From Desulfotruncus arcticus DSM 17038 (GTDB lineage: Bacteria; Bacillota; Desulfotomaculia; Desulfotomaculales; Desulfallaceae), in contig NZ_FOOX01000013.1 in assembly GCF_900113335.1 (NCBI RefSeq), positions 1-64,000 of the forward strand: 64,000 bases of DNA. Reading direction: 5' to 3'. Every line of letters begins with the position of its first letter. The stretch's first letter is position 1. Below are positions 1 through 9,851 of this stretch, one piece after another. The translations under genes were made by a program, and so were the position numbers. A model generated the notes under the pieces. It was not told where the DNA came from, did no database searches, and saw nothing but the letters and a program-made list of their open reading frames with translations.

Positions 1-124
1 AGATAAGGTTTCCCATGGAGTTAATCCAGTAAGACCCCTGGCAGACTACCAGGTAGATAGGCCGGGCGTGTAAGCACAGCAATGTGTTTAGCGGACCGGT
101 ACTAATAGGTCGAGGGCTTGACCT
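1..124 (+). rRNA. 23S rRNA, 3' end (partial)
   Basis: The first ~124 bases match the conserved 3' end of bacterial 23S rRNA, including the segment around 'actaataggtcgagggcttg' at 101-120. The gene enters from the left edge, so only the last part is present. It is followed by the 5S gene in the usual rRNA operon order. Confidence 0.95.
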
Positions 125-210
125 TAAAAAAGGCGACAGGTAGACTACCTAATGCTTTAAAATCGCTGTGCATTTTTGAAGGAACACCTTAAAAAGTGTA
201 TATATAAGTT

Positions 211-325
<115 letters not shown>

Positions 326-333
326 TTGATTTT

Positions 334-373
334 AAAGAGCTCTTGGAGTTATATCCAAGGGCTCTTATTTTAG
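334..373 (+). terminator. Rho-independent terminator of the rRNA operon
   Basis: An inverted repeat (aagagctcttgga / tccaagggctctt) is followed by a T-rich run. It sits directly after 5S rRNA and closes the rRNA operon. Confidence 0.8.
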
Positions 374-456
374 AGTATTATTTTGTAGATAAAGCAGGAA
401 AATAAAAATAATGGCGGAAAGAATTAAAAAAAAGCTATATAAAGAAAGGAAAATAT

Positions 457-2031
457 ATGAAGGTACTAGTACTTGACGGGGTAGCCCGTGAAGGGCTTCA
501 AAAATTGGAAAACGAGCCAGGTATCGTTTTAGATATAACAAAAACAGTGCCTGAAGACCAATTAATAGCTATTATCAGTGAATACGATGCTGTTATTGTT
601 CGCAGTGCTACTAAAATTAATAAAAAGGTAATGAGTTATGCTCACAAGCTTAAAGTTATTGGGCGGGCCGGAGTTGGTGTTGACAATATCGACCTCGATG
701 AGGCTACCAGACAGGGTATTCTTGTAGTTAACGCCCCGGGTGGCAATACCATTTCAGCTACGGAGTACACTATAGCTATGATGCTGGCGTTAGCCAGAAA
801 TATTCCCCAGGCCAATACCAAGCTTAAAAATGGGGAATGGGATAAAAAAGCGTTTATGGGCACTGAACTTTGCACCAAAACTTTAGGCATCATTGGGCTA
901 GGAAGAATTGGTTCGGCCATTGCCAAAAGAGCACAGGCTATGGAAATGCAGGTTGTGGCTTATGATCCCTATATTGCGGAAAAAAGCGTTATATCAACGG
1001 ACATTGAACTGGTGGACCTGGATGAACTTTTAGAAAGATCCGACTTTATAACCATACATACTCCAAAGACCAAAAGTACCAGACATTTGCTGAATACAGA
1101 GGCTTTTTCTAAAATGAAGGACGGGGTAAGAATTATTAATTGTGCCCGTGGTGGTATCGTAGATGAAACGGCCTTATATGATGCGTTGCGATCCGGAAAG
1201 GCTGCCGGGGCAGCATTAGATGTGTTTGAAGAGGAGCCGCTAACTAATAGCCCGCTTTTTGAACTAAATAACGTGGTTGTTTCACCGCATATTGGTGCTT
1301 CAACCAGGGAGGCTCAGATTAAAGTTGCAGCGGATGTTGCTAATGAAATACTGGCGACCCTTAAGGGCAAATTGGTAAAAAATACAGTTAATGTTCCAGT
1401 TATAAAACATGATTTGATACCTGAATTAAAGCCCTATTTAAAACTGGTTGAAAGAATGGGCACATTTCAATCTCAAATGGTAACAGCCAGAGTAAAAAAA
1501 ATACAGATCCGTTACAGCGGTGACTTTTTTAAACAAACTGATACATTGACAGCGGCATTGGTAAAAGGTTTTTTAGACCCAATTTTGCAAGAGAATGTTA
1601 ATTATATTAATGCTATTGTTTTAGCTAAGGAAAGAGGTATTGTAATTGAACAAACCTCGGTTTCGATGGAAGAAGGATATTCAAATTTAATAACAGTAAG
1701 GGTTTTTGAAGACGGCTGTGAAAGTTCTGTGTCCGGCAGTTTATTCCAAGGGAAACCTCGTATTGTTGGAGTTAACGGCTACCGTATTGACTCCGTTCCG
1801 GAAGGACATCTACTAATTATTCCCCATGTTGATAAACCGGGCATGATAGGACTTGTGGGAACGGTTTTGGGAGAGAATAACATTAACATATCGGGGATGC
1901 AAAACAGCAGGAAAGAAGCCGGGGCGACATCGATGATGGTAATATCTGTTGACCTGGCAGTGCCGGATGAAGTGCTGGCCCAAATTAAACAAGCCGAGGC
2001 CATATTGGATGTAAAAATGATTAATTTTTAA
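457..2031 (+). CDS. serA: D-3-phosphoglycerate dehydrogenase (copy 1)
   Basis: 524 aa, the long type of SerA, which oxidises 3-phosphoglycerate to 3-phosphohydroxypyruvate with NAD+, the first step of serine synthesis in the cytoplasm. The NAD-binding motif GLGRIG is at about residues 147-152. The conserved 'NCARGGIVDE' and the catalytic-histidine motif 'SPHIGAST' are present. An intervening domain and a C-terminal ACT domain follow (from about 452, 'IPHVDKPGMIG'), the usual place for serine feedback binding. The ATG at 457 has 'aaggaaa' just upstream. A second, closely related copy lies at 5136 behind a T-box leader. This copy has no T-box in front and uses visibly more AT-rich codons. Both copies look intact, so the pair may differ in regulation rather than activity. 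Confidence 0.94.
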   Translation: MKVLVLDGVAREGLQKLENEPGIVLDITKTVPEDQLIAIISEYDAVIVRSATKINKKVMSYAHKLKVIGRAGVGVDNIDLDEATRQGILVVNAPGGNTISATEYTIAMMLALARNIPQANTKLKNGEWDKKAFMGTELCTKTLGIIGLGRIGSAIAKRAQAMEMQVVAYDPYIAEKSVISTDIELVDLDELLERSDFITIHTPKTKSTRHLLNTEAFSKMKDGVRIINCARGGIVDETALYDALRSGKAAGAALDVFEEEPLTNSPLFELNNVVVSPHIGASTREAQIKVAADVANEILATLKGKLVKNTVNVPVIKHDLIPELKPYLKLVERMGTFQSQMVTARVKKIQIRYSGDFFKQTDTLTAALVKGFLDPILQENVNYINAIVLAKERGIVIEQTSVSMEEGYSNLITVRVFEDGCESSVSGSLFQGKPRIVGVNGYRIDSVPEGHLLIIPHVDKPGMIGLVGTVLGENNINISGMQNSRKEAGATSMMVISVDLAVPDEVLAQIKQAEAILDVKMINF

Positions 2032-2129
2032 ATTACGGGACAGCAAGCCCTTAAGGAAAACTCACTTGTTTTTAAAATGGGAATACTGTAAAATATTTTA
2101 GTGATTGATTTGAATGGAGGAGAATCATT

Positions 2130-3026
2130 ATGTCTGAAAACGTGGCTGAAAAAGGGACCTGGACGGTTAAGAAAGGCTTGGCCGAAATGCTTAAAGGCGG
2201 GGTTATTATGGATGTAACAACTCCGGAGCAGGCTAAAATAGCAGAAGATGCAGGAGCGTGTGCAGTAATGGCGCTTGAAAGAGTGCCTGCAGATATCCGT
2301 GCCGCCGGCGGTGTTGCCCGCATGGCCGATCCAACCGTGATATTAAGGATTATGGAAGCAGTTACTATACCTGTGATGGCCAAGGCCCGCATCGGTCACT
2401 TTGTCGAGGCCCAAATCCTTGAAGCACTTGGTGTTGATTATATAGATGAGAGTGAAGTTCTTACTCCGGCTGATGAGCAACATCATATCAATAAATATGA
2501 GTTTAAAGTGCCCTTTGTATGTGGCGCCCGTAACCTTGGTGAAGCGCTTCGCCGTATAGCTGAAGGTGCGGCCATGATTAGGACAAAGGGTGAGCCGGGA
2601 ACCGGCAATGTGGTGGAAGCAGTACGCCATATGCGCATGGTTATGGGTGAAATACGCAGGGTGCAAAATATGCCTAAAGAAGAGCTGATGAGTTTAGCCA
2701 AGGAATTAGGTGCCCCTTATCATCTTTTACTGGATGTTGCCGAAACCGGTAAATTACCTGTTGTTAATTTTGCCGCCGGTGGTATTGCGACGCCTGCTGA
2801 TGCAGCTTTAATGATGCAGCTTGGCTGTGATGGTATATTTGTGGGTTCGGGTATATTTAAATCTAATGATCCACAGTCAAGGGCTAAAGCAATTGTTGCC
2901 GCAACAACTCATTATCAGGATCCGCAAGTGTTGGCTGAAATTTCCAGAGATTTGGGTGAGGCTATGCCCGGCCTGGAAATATCGTCAATACAACCGGAAC
3001 AGCGTATGCAGGACAGAGGCTGGTAA
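2130..3026 (+). CDS. pdxS: Pyridoxal 5'-phosphate synthase, lyase subunit PdxS
   Basis: 298 aa, full length for the PdxS/SNZ family. It makes PLP from ribose 5-phosphate, glyceraldehyde 3-phosphate and ammonia supplied by PdxT. It is a (beta/alpha)8 barrel that forms a dodecamer in the cytoplasm. Expected residues are visible: Asp28 in 'IMDVTT', Lys85 in 'VMAKARIGH' and Lys153 in '[10 protein letters not shown]', matching the catalytic Asp24/Lys81/Lys149 of B. subtilis with a constant offset of four. ATG at 2130 follows 'ggaggag' at a good distance. pdxT follows 22 bases after the stop, so the two subunits are co-transcribed. Confidence 0.97.
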   Translation: MSENVAEKGTWTVKKGLAEMLKGGVIMDVTTPEQAKIAEDAGACAVMALERVPADIRAAGGVARMADPTVILRIMEAVTIPVMAKARIGHFVEAQILEALGVDYIDESEVLTPADEQHHINKYEFKVPFVCGARNLGEALRRIAEGAAMIRTKGEPGTGNVVEAVRHMRMVMGEIRRVQNMPKEELMSLAKELGAPYHLLLDVAETGKLPVVNFAAGGIATPADAALMMQLGCDGIFVGSGIFKSNDPQSRAKAIVAATTHYQDPQVLAEISRDLGEAMPGLEISSIQPEQRMQDRGW

Positions 3027-3048
3027 AGCTGGTAAAAGGGGTATAAAA

Positions 3049-3627
3049 ATGTTAATTGGTGTATTGGCCTTACAGGGTGCTTTTAGAGAACACCAGTGGT
3101 CGCTTGAAAAATGCGGAGCCAGCACACGGCAAATAAGAAAGCCGGGTGAATTGGACGGTATTGATGCCCTGGTTATTCCCGGTGGCGAAAGTACTACTAT
3201 GGGCAAATTACTAAATGATTTCGATTTGATGGAACCGATAAAAAAAATAGCCGGGCAGGGATTACCTGTCTTTGGAACCTGTGCCGGGTTAATCATGCTG
3301 GCCAAAAGAATCAGAGAATCACAGCAGCCGACTCTGGCTTTGATGGATATTGAGGTTGAGCGGAATGCCTTTGGCCGTCAGGTGGAAAGTTTTGAATCTA
3401 ATCTGGATATTTTTGCCTTAGGTGAAAAACTTTATAATGCAGTTTTTATTAGGGCTCCTTATATAACTGAGGTTGCTGCCGGAGTTGAAGTGCTGGCTCA
3501 TTATGGTGAAAAGATTGTCTGTGCCAGGCAGGGTAGGTTTTTGGCGGCAGCGTTTCACCCTGAGTTAACTGATGATTTAAGACTGCATAAGTACTTCGTG
3601 GAAGAAGTTGCTAATTTATCGAGTTAA
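3049..3627 (+). CDS. pdxT: Pyridoxal 5'-phosphate synthase, glutaminase subunit PdxT
   Basis: 192 aa, the class-I glutaminase that hydrolyses glutamine and channels ammonia to PdxS. The start is ATG 3049 ('MLIGVLALQGAF'), preceded by 'aaaagggg'. A longer open frame reaches back into pdxS but carries no homology, so it is not used. The catalytic triad is visible: Cys78 in 'FGTCAGLI', His170 and Glu172 in 'FHPEL', plus the oxyanion 'PGGES' at 44-48. It forms an operon with pdxS. The downstream gap holds a T-box leader for the next operon. Confidence 0.96.
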   Translation: MLIGVLALQGAFREHQWSLEKCGASTRQIRKPGELDGIDALVIPGGESTTMGKLLNDFDLMEPIKKIAGQGLPVFGTCAGLIMLAKRIRESQQPTLALMDIEVERNAFGRQVESFESNLDIFALGEKLYNAVFIRAPYITEVAAGVEVLAHYGEKIVCARQGRFLAAAFHPELTDDLRLHKYFVEEVANLSS

Positions 3628-3689
3628 AAAAACTGTTGCAAAAAAAAGACGGTTGTAGTAATATTTATTAGTAAATTATCATATGTTAC

Positions 3690-3946
3690 AAACCCGATGC
3701 AGGGGTAAAGTAACCAATAAAACAATCAGCAGAGAGCCGGTGGAGGGTGAAAACCGGCGGTTGTTTTGGGTGAAAGGCTCCCCGAAGGGGGTCCGCTGAA
3801 AGAAACAGTAGGCGGGCACGGATGTCAGATCCGTTATTTGAATGAAGAGGACTCGTTCTTATTATATTGCGGGTCAATTTGGGTGGTACCGCGGGAGAAA
3901 TACCTCTCGTCCCTGTGTTGATAGGGATGAGAGGTTTATTTTTTTA
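3690..3946 (+). promoter_or_regulatory. T-box leader (tRNA-sensing) with terminator
   Basis: The conserved T-box core 'gggtggtaccgcggg' lies at about 3881-3896. It is followed by a terminator hairpin (acctctcgtccct / agggatgagaggt, 3902-3936) and a T-run. Upstream is a Stem I with the 'agagag' motif and base pairing tcagc (~3726) / gctga (~3795). The specifier lies in 'gaaaggctcccc' (about 3770-3782) and could be read as UCC (Ser), GCU (Ala), CUC (Leu) or GGC (Gly). Operon content (aminotransferase and serA) favours serine. The antiterminator base after 'TGG' is T, which pairs best with an A discriminator and only by wobble with the G of tRNA-Ser, so the specifier is unresolved. Uncharged tRNA should switch on the 3985-6725 operon. 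Confidence 0.9.
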
Positions 3947-3984
3947 TTAAATTTGGGTTAAATCATAGTAATGGAGGAGTAAAG

Positions 3985-5136
3985 ATGCAAGATAAACGTT
4001 ATCTCATGATTCCGGGACCAACTCCCGTGCCGCCGAAGGTTGTGGCGGCCATGACAACGCCGATGTTTGGACACAGAACCCAGGAGTTTCAGAATTTACA
4101 CAAAGATATTGTCACCAAGCTGCAAAAGGTGTTTCAAACCAAAAATGATATTTTTGTTTTAACCAGTTCCGGTACCGGTGGCATGGAAACAGCTGTAGCA
4201 AATACAGTCAGCCCCGGGGATAAGGTTCTGACCCTGGTGGGAGGTAAGTTTGGCGAGCGCTGGTCGGAACTGGCCAAAGCATACGGTGCCGAATTAATAG
4301 AGGAAAACTTTGAGTGGGGAACACCCGTTAACCCGCAGATAGTTAAAGACAGGCTGGCGGCAAATCCGGATATCAAGGTTGTTTTTGCCACTCAGAACGA
4401 AACATCCACCGGTGTAACTAATGATATTGAAAGTATCGGTAAAATAGTGGCTGATACACCGGCCTTATTAGTTGTAGATGGGGTCAGCGGTGTGGGGGGC
4501 ATTGAAATTAAAGTGGATGAATGGCATGTCGATATCCTTACCACCGGTTCACAGAAGTCGCTGATGCTGCCACCGGGTCTTGCTGTCCAGAGTGTTAGCG
4601 ACAAGGCCTGGCAGGTAATTGAAAACAACAAGTCGCCTCGTTATTATTTTGATTTGGTAAAAGCCAGGAAATCTCTGGGTAAATGGAATACTGCCTATAC
4701 ACCTGCGGTGTCCTTGTTTGTGGGGCTGAACACTTCATTGGATATGATGCTTGAAGAAGGGCTGGATAATGTATATGCCCGCCATAAGCTTTTGAGAGAC
4801 GCTGCCCGTGCCGCGATCAAGGCGCTTGGCCTTAAATTGATGACTGATGACAATTGCGCCTCTCCTGTTATTACTTCCGTTTGCGCGCCGGAAGGTATTG
4901 GGGCCGATGATATTCGTAAAGTGCTGACCAATGAATTCGGCATTACTTTTGCCGGCGGCCAGGCCCAGTTAAAAAATAAAATTTTTCGGGTGGCCCACAT
5001 GGGTTTTGCCGATAAAATGGATGTGCTGATTGCTATAAGCGGATTAGAAATGGCATTGACCCGGGTTGGTTACCCGGTGGAACTGGGTGCCGGTGTTAAG
5101 GCGGCCCAGCAAGTATTCCTGGGGGTGCAAAAATAA
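3985..5136 (+). CDS. Class-V aminotransferase (serine-pyruvate/alanine-glyoxylate type; probable phosphoserine aminotransferase role)
   Basis: 383 aa PLP enzyme of the AGAT/SPAT family. The N-terminal 'MIPGPTPVP' and the substrate-pocket 'FGHRT' are typical. The PLP-binding lysine is Lys191 in 'TTGSQKSLMLPPG', and 'VVDGVSGVGG' supplies the cofactor-contacting Asp. ATG 3985 follows 'ggaggag'. It sits behind a T-box and its stop codon overlaps the start of serA copy 2 (TAATG), so the two are translationally coupled. The family converts serine or alanine with glyoxylate or pyruvate. Pairing with serA suggests it replaces SerC in making phosphoserine, or connects serine and glycine; this is inference. 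Cytoplasmic. Confidence 0.88.
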   Translation: MQDKRYLMIPGPTPVPPKVVAAMTTPMFGHRTQEFQNLHKDIVTKLQKVFQTKNDIFVLTSSGTGGMETAVANTVSPGDKVLTLVGGKFGERWSELAKAYGAELIEENFEWGTPVNPQIVKDRLAANPDIKVVFATQNETSTGVTNDIESIGKIVADTPALLVVDGVSGVGGIEIKVDEWHVDILTTGSQKSLMLPPGLAVQSVSDKAWQVIENNKSPRYYFDLVKARKSLGKWNTAYTPAVSLFVGLNTSLDMMLEEGLDNVYARHKLLRDAARAAIKALGLKLMTDDNCASPVITSVCAPEGIGADDIRKVLTNEFGITFAGGQAQLKNKIFRVAHMGFADKMDVLIAISGLEMALTRVGYPVELGAGVKAAQQVFLGVQK

Positions 5137-6725
5137 TGGCCATGTATAAAGTTTTAGTAATGGACGGCGTTTCTGAAAAGGGACTGGAACCCCTGCGGAA
5201 CGAGTCCGAAATAGAGGTAATAATTGGCAATAAGATGACTGAGGATGAGCTTGTTGCCGTTATAGGTGAATACGATGCCATGGTAGTGCGCAGCGCCACT
5301 AAGGTTACACCCCGGGTGTTTGACCATGCGTCCAGGCTCAAGGTAGTCGGCCGGGCGGGTGTTGGTGTGGATAATATCGACCTTAATGCGGCCACTCAAC
5401 ACGGTGTACTGGTGGTCAACGCACCTGATGGAAATACCATAGCCGCTACGGAGCATACCATAGCCATGATGCTGGCACTGGCTAGGAACATCCCTCAGGC
5501 TGTAGCCAAAATGAAAAATGGCGTTTGGGATAAAAAAGCATTTCTGGGCGTTGAACTGAGGGGAAAAACCCTGGGCATTATCGGCTTGGGTAGGATAGGC
5601 TCGGCGGTGGCGAGAAGGGCCCAGGCTCTGGAGATGGATATTGTTGCTTATGACCCCTATATTACAGAGGAAAAAGCGGAATCTATGGGCATTAAACTGG
5701 CTACCCTGGAGGAATTGTTTCCGGTAGCGGACTTTATAACCGTACACATGCCCAAAACCAAAGAAACGTATCATATGCTGGATGAGCGGGCTTTTGCCAT
5801 GATGAAGGAAGGCGTAAGGGTAATCAACTGCGCCCGGGGCGGTATTATCGAAGAGGAAGCACTTTATAAGTATATGAAAGAGGGTAAAGTGGCTGGTGCG
5901 GCCCTGGACGTTTTTGAAAAAGAACCCAATACAGATAGCCCGCTGCTTGAACTTAATAATTTTATCGCTACCCCGCACCTGGGAGCATCCACCGCTGAGG
6001 CTCAGTTAAACGTAGCCGTTGACGTGGCGGAGGAAATCGTTGAAGCTCTACAGGGTAAGGTGGTGCGTAATACCGTCAATATCCCGTCAATTAGTCCGGA
6101 AGTGATGGTAAAGGTTAAACCTTACTTAAAACTGGCTGAAAAGCTGGGTAAATTCCAGGCCCAACTGGTTGAGGGCAGGGTAACCAAATTGGAGATTACC
6201 TTTAGTGGTGATTTGGCCGGGGAAGAGGTTAAGCCAATTACTACGGCTCTGGTTAAAGGTTTTTTGGACCCCATCCTACAGGAGACGGTTAACTTTATCA
6301 ATGCTACACTGCTGGCTAAAAACAGGGGCATTTCCATTGCCCAGACTGTCAACGGCAGGGCCAACGGCTATGCCAGCCTGATCACCTTAAAGGTTATATC
6401 GGATAAGGGAGAAAAGACGGTATCAGGCACATTATTCAGGGATAACGATCCCAGAATAGTTATGATTGACGGGTACAGGATTGATGCAGTGCCTGAGGGG
6501 TACATGCTTTATGTTCCTCATATTGATAAACCGAGGATTATCGGCCCGGTTGGCATGTTGTTTGGTGAGCATAATATCAATATTGCCGGCATGCAGGTGG
6601 GCCGTAAGGAGGTAGGCGGCAAAGCTATCATGATGCTGTCGGTGGATGCTCCGGTGTCCGAAGAAACCCTGAAAGCAATTGCGGAAATCGACGGGGTACA
6701 GGAGGTTAAGTTTGTAAGTCTCTAG
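5136..6725 (+). CDS. serA: D-3-phosphoglycerate dehydrogenase (copy 2, T-box operon)
   Basis: 529 aa, same architecture as the copy at 457: a catalytic/NAD domain with GLGRIG near residue 150, 'NCARGGII' and 'TPHLGAST', an intervening domain, then a C-terminal ACT domain. ATG 5136 shares its A with the TAA of the aminotransferase. The ACT motif reads 'HIDKPRIIG' where copy 1 has 'HVDKPGMIG'. The glycine in this loop is usual in ACT domains that bind amino acids, so serine feedback could be weaker here. Codons are more GC-rich than in copy 1. It is controlled by the T-box leader at 3690-3946. The pair may be differently regulated isozymes. Confidence 0.94.
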   Translation: MAMYKVLVMDGVSEKGLEPLRNESEIEVIIGNKMTEDELVAVIGEYDAMVVRSATKVTPRVFDHASRLKVVGRAGVGVDNIDLNAATQHGVLVVNAPDGNTIAATEHTIAMMLALARNIPQAVAKMKNGVWDKKAFLGVELRGKTLGIIGLGRIGSAVARRAQALEMDIVAYDPYITEEKAESMGIKLATLEELFPVADFITVHMPKTKETYHMLDERAFAMMKEGVRVINCARGGIIEEEALYKYMKEGKVAGAALDVFEKEPNTDSPLLELNNFIATPHLGASTAEAQLNVAVDVAEEIVEALQGKVVRNTVNIPSISPEVMVKVKPYLKLAEKLGKFQAQLVEGRVTKLEITFSGDLAGEEVKPITTALVKGFLDPILQETVNFINATLLAKNRGISIAQTVNGRANGYASLITLKVISDKGEKTVSGTLFRDNDPRIVMIDGYRIDAVPEGYMLYVPHIDKPRIIGPVGMLFGEHNINIAGMQVGRKEVGGKAIMMLSVDAPVSEETLKAIAEIDGVQEVKFVSL

Positions 6726-6757
6726 TTTTACTTGATTGCATAAATATGGTACAATTA

Positions 6758-6786
6758 TGTCGGCGCAAGCCGGCATTTTTGTTTTT
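6758..6786 (+). terminator. Terminator of the aminotransferase-serA operon
   Basis: A short GC-rich hairpin (tgtcggc, gcaa loop, gccggca) is followed by a long T-run. It lies 33 bases after the serA stop. Confidence 0.75.
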
Positions 6787-6816
6787 ATGTTCATTTATTG
6801 GCAATAATTATACTAA

Positions 6817-8115
<1,299 letters not shown>

Positions 8116-8139
8116 CATGCTTTTGGCGGAAAGGGTTTA

Positions 8140-8168
8140 TTGACATGCCTTTTCCGCTATGCTATACT
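8140..8168 (+). promoter_or_regulatory. Sigma-A-type promoter for tRNA-Ser genes
   Basis: TTGACA (8140-8145), a 17-base spacer and TATACT (8163-8168) form a near-consensus vegetative promoter about 30 bases before the first tRNA-Ser. Confidence 0.8.
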
Positions 8169-8198
8169 TTTAATTGTCTCTGGTTAAGGGATTTAGCT

Positions 8199-8288
8199 GG
8201 AGGGGTGTCCGAGCGGTTTAAGGAGGCGGTCTTGAAAACCGTTGAACCTTTACGGGTTCCGTGGGTTCGAATCCCACCTCCTCCGCCA
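8199..8288 (+). tRNA. tRNA-Ser (anticodon UGA)
   Basis: A 90-base class-II tRNA with encoded CCA. The acceptor GGAGGGG pairs with CTCCTCC, the anticodon loop cTTGAAAa gives TGA, there is a long variable arm, and the T-loop is gttcgaatc. Confidence 0.96.
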
Positions 8289-8300
8289 CTGATTTGTTAC

Positions 8301-8395
8301 GGAGAGATGGCCGAGTAGGTCGAAGGCGGTCGCCTGCTAAGCGATTATACGGGCTAAAACTCGTATCAAGGGTTCGAATCCCTTTCTCTCCGCCA
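8301..8395 (+). tRNA. tRNA-Ser (anticodon GCU)
   Basis: A 95-base class-II tRNA with encoded CCA. The acceptor ggagaga pairs with tctctcc, the anticodon loop ctGCTaa gives GCT, and the variable arm is long. It lies 12 bases after tRNA-Ser(UGA), likely in one transcript ended by the hairpin at 8399. Confidence 0.96.
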
Positions 8396-8398
8396 AAT

Positions 8399-8435
8399 AA
8401 GAAAGCCACGGAGCAATAACCGTGGCTTTCTTAAC
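8399..8435 (+). terminator. Terminator after the tRNA-Ser pair
   Basis: A perfect 13-bp stem (aagaaagccacgg / ccgtggctttctt) directly follows the tRNA CCA end. Confidence 0.75.
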
Positions 8436-8481
8436 GAAGCTCATACTATGTTCGGCAATAAACGCTCCATAAATTGGTGTA

Positions 8482-8510
8482 TTGACTTTAAAGAGTGTTT
8501 TTGTTACAAT
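8482..8510 (+). promoter_or_regulatory. Sigma-A-type promoter for tRNA-Arg genes
   Basis: TTGACT (8482-8487), a 17-base spacer and TACAAT (8505-8510), 28 bases before tRNA-Arg(ACG). Confidence 0.78.
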
Positions 8511-8538
8511 AAACCTTGCAGCGTTAATGAACAGCTAT

Positions 8539-8615
8539 GTGCCTGTGGCTCAATTGGATAGAGCATCTGACTACGGATCAGAAGGTTGGGGGTTCGAGTC
8601 CCTCCAGGCACGCCA
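8539..8615 (+). tRNA. tRNA-Arg (anticodon ACG)
   Basis: A 77-base tRNA with encoded CCA. The acceptor GTGCCTG pairs with CAGGCAC and the anticodon loop is CTACGGA. The A of the ACG anticodon is the substrate for the TadA deaminase encoded at 9852. Confidence 0.96.
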
Positions 8616-8618
8616 AAA

Positions 8619-8657
8619 AAAATGCAGCGACACATTTAAAAACCGTGTCGCTGCATT
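8619..8657 (+). terminator. Hairpin between tRNA-Arg genes (terminator-like)
   Basis: A near-perfect stem (aatgcagcgacac / gtgtcgctgcatt) lies between the two tRNA-Arg genes. It has no strong T-run on the + side, so it may be a partial terminator or processing signal. Confidence 0.55.
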
Positions 8658-8663
8658 ATATAT

Positions 8664-8739
8664 GCGCCCGTAGCTCAGAGGATAGAGCAGCGGTTTCCTA
8701 AACCGCGTGTCGGAGGTTCGAGTCCTTTCGGGCGCACCA
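8664..8739 (+). tRNA. tRNA-Arg (anticodon CCU)
   Basis: A 76-base tRNA with encoded CCA. The acceptor gcgcccg pairs with cgggcgc and the anticodon loop is TCCTAAA. Confidence 0.95.
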
Positions 8740-8743
8740 GAAA

Positions 8744-8784
8744 AACGAAGCCCCGCATTGCTTTTGCGGGGCTTTATATTTTTT
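8744..8784 (+). terminator. Terminator after tRNA-Arg(CCU)
   Basis: The stem gaagccccgca / tgcggggcttt is followed by atatttttttcc. Confidence 0.8.
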
Positions 8785-8800
8785 TCCAAGTAGATCTTTT

Positions 8801-8922
8801 ATCTCGTTAACCGCCGCTAAAACTCCCGCCTCTACAGGCGGGAGTTAAGCGGCGATAAACTCGAAATAAGTGCGACTAAGGTTCAGGTGGGGTCAAAACC
8901 CCACCTGAACCAAGTCTTCTTT
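8801..8922 (+). repeat. Structured 122-bp intergenic repeat, copy A
   Basis: This is one of four + strand copies of the same element (others at 51489, 60605 and 61746). It begins 'atctcgttaaccgccgc' and ends 'ccaagtcttcttt'. It contains two strong hairpins: a long one (cgccgctaa...actcccgcct / aggcgggagt...ttaagcggcg) and a second (ggttcaggtgggg / ccccacctgaacc), joined by 'aactcgaaataagtgcgact'. No ORF is inside. It resembles the hairpin-rich ends of IS200/IS605-type elements, but no transposase is present. Confidence 0.85.
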
Positions 8923-9208
8923 ATGCTTTTTTAGGCATGATATGCTGGGGTGTAATTAGATTTCATATGCCCGGCCACAAAGGGAGAGTGAGTGATAACA
9001 GCTTATTATCTGTAAGGGTAAGGTAAATATCCTATTAGAAAATAAGGATAAAGAGCTAAAAGTTTCTAAGAAAAAATATGGCTAAGATAAAAATATTTTG
9101 TCGAGATGGCTGGGATTGTTTTAAAAAAGCAGGAAAAAATGATGAGTGAAGAGAAATGGTTTTTTTAAATAGAATGATGAGATATCGGTGCATATAGGTG
9201 GGAAGGGT
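8923..9208. other. AT-rich spacer without recognised gene
   Basis: About 290 bases between repeat copy A and the small membrane protein. No tRNA, clear terminator or convincing ORF is visible. It ends with the ribosome-binding site of the next gene. Confidence 0.5.
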
Positions 9209-9718
9209 ATGGAAACAGCATTAATTACTGCCACAATAGGAATAGTGTGTATAACAGCTTTTATATTTTTTTCAATTAGCGAAAAACAAAAGAAGAAATC
9301 AGTATTAATTGGCTTGGTTACTAAATCGCTTTTGGAATTAAACCAGAATAAAGAGGTTTTGAAAGTAATTTTAACGGTTTTAAAACCTAAAGAGGTATCT
9401 ACTGCTCCGAAACCGTTTATAGAAAACCAAGTTGAAAGAAAGCCCTTGCCAATTGCGTTGGAACCGCCAATCTTTAAGCATGAAGAAACTGAGCAATTGA
9501 AAGCAAACAATGAGTTTTTAATTTTTGCTGATATTAATCTAAGTGTTGAACTTAACAATGCTATTTTGAGAGTGAAATACCTTAATCAGTTATTTCCCGA
9601 GCTAAACAATGTAACTGCTTTATCTACAGATGATTTCAAGACAACATATCATACTCATGAAATGATTGAAAAATTAGTCAAGGAATTAGAAATTACGCTC
9701 AAAAAGCTTAAACAATAG
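9209..9718 (+). CDS. Hypothetical single-pass membrane protein
   Basis: About 169 aa from ATG 9209; 'aggtggg' lies 7 bases upstream, and an earlier GTG at 9188 lacks a ribosome-binding site. The N-terminus is one hydrophobic segment ('ALITATIGIVCITAFIFF', about residues 3-20). A lysine-rich cytoplasmic part follows with a proline-containing linker and a helical C-terminus ending in 'ELEITLKKLKQ'. I recognise no family. The gene is markedly AT-rich compared with the flanking tRNA genes and tadA, and stands alone between repeat copy A and the tadA promoter, which may indicate acquisition. No function can be assigned. Confidence 0.6.
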   Translation: METALITATIGIVCITAFIFFSISEKQKKKSVLIGLVTKSLLELNQNKEVLKVILTVLKPKEVSTAPKPFIENQVERKPLPIALEPPIFKHEETEQLKANNEFLIFADINLSVELNNAILRVKYLNQLFPELNNVTALSTDDFKTTYHTHEMIEKLVKELEITLKKLKQ

Positions 9719-9792
9719 GTATATACTGACAATATTTTTTGTGTGACATTTTAGGTTCAATTAGGTTATTTTAGCCAATAATAATAAACAGG

Positions 9793-9822
9793 TTGTCAAG
9801 TGTAGATACAATGTGTTATACT
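9793..9822 (+). promoter_or_regulatory. Probable promoter of tadA
   Basis: TTGTCA (9793-9798), an 18-base spacer and TATACT (9817-9822), 30 bases before the tadA start. Confidence 0.6.
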
Positions 9823-9851
9823 GAGCTTTGCGGTAAGGGGGAACAGTTCCG

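Noticed and set aside
2821-3048. N-terminal extension of PdxT into pdxS
   Set aside because: It overlaps pdxS and has no homology; ATG 3049 has a ribosome-binding site and gives the normal length.
5154-5978. 274-aa minus-strand ORF inside serA copy 2
   Set aside because: Shadow of a strongly supported gene; no ribosome-binding site and no recognisable domain.
8218-8789. Minus-strand ORFs across the tRNA genes, with products such as 'GGEKGIRTLDTSF' and 'APERTRTSDTRFRK'
   Set aside because: These are the familiar spurious proteins translated from the antisense strand of tRNA genes; the tRNAs explain the sequence.
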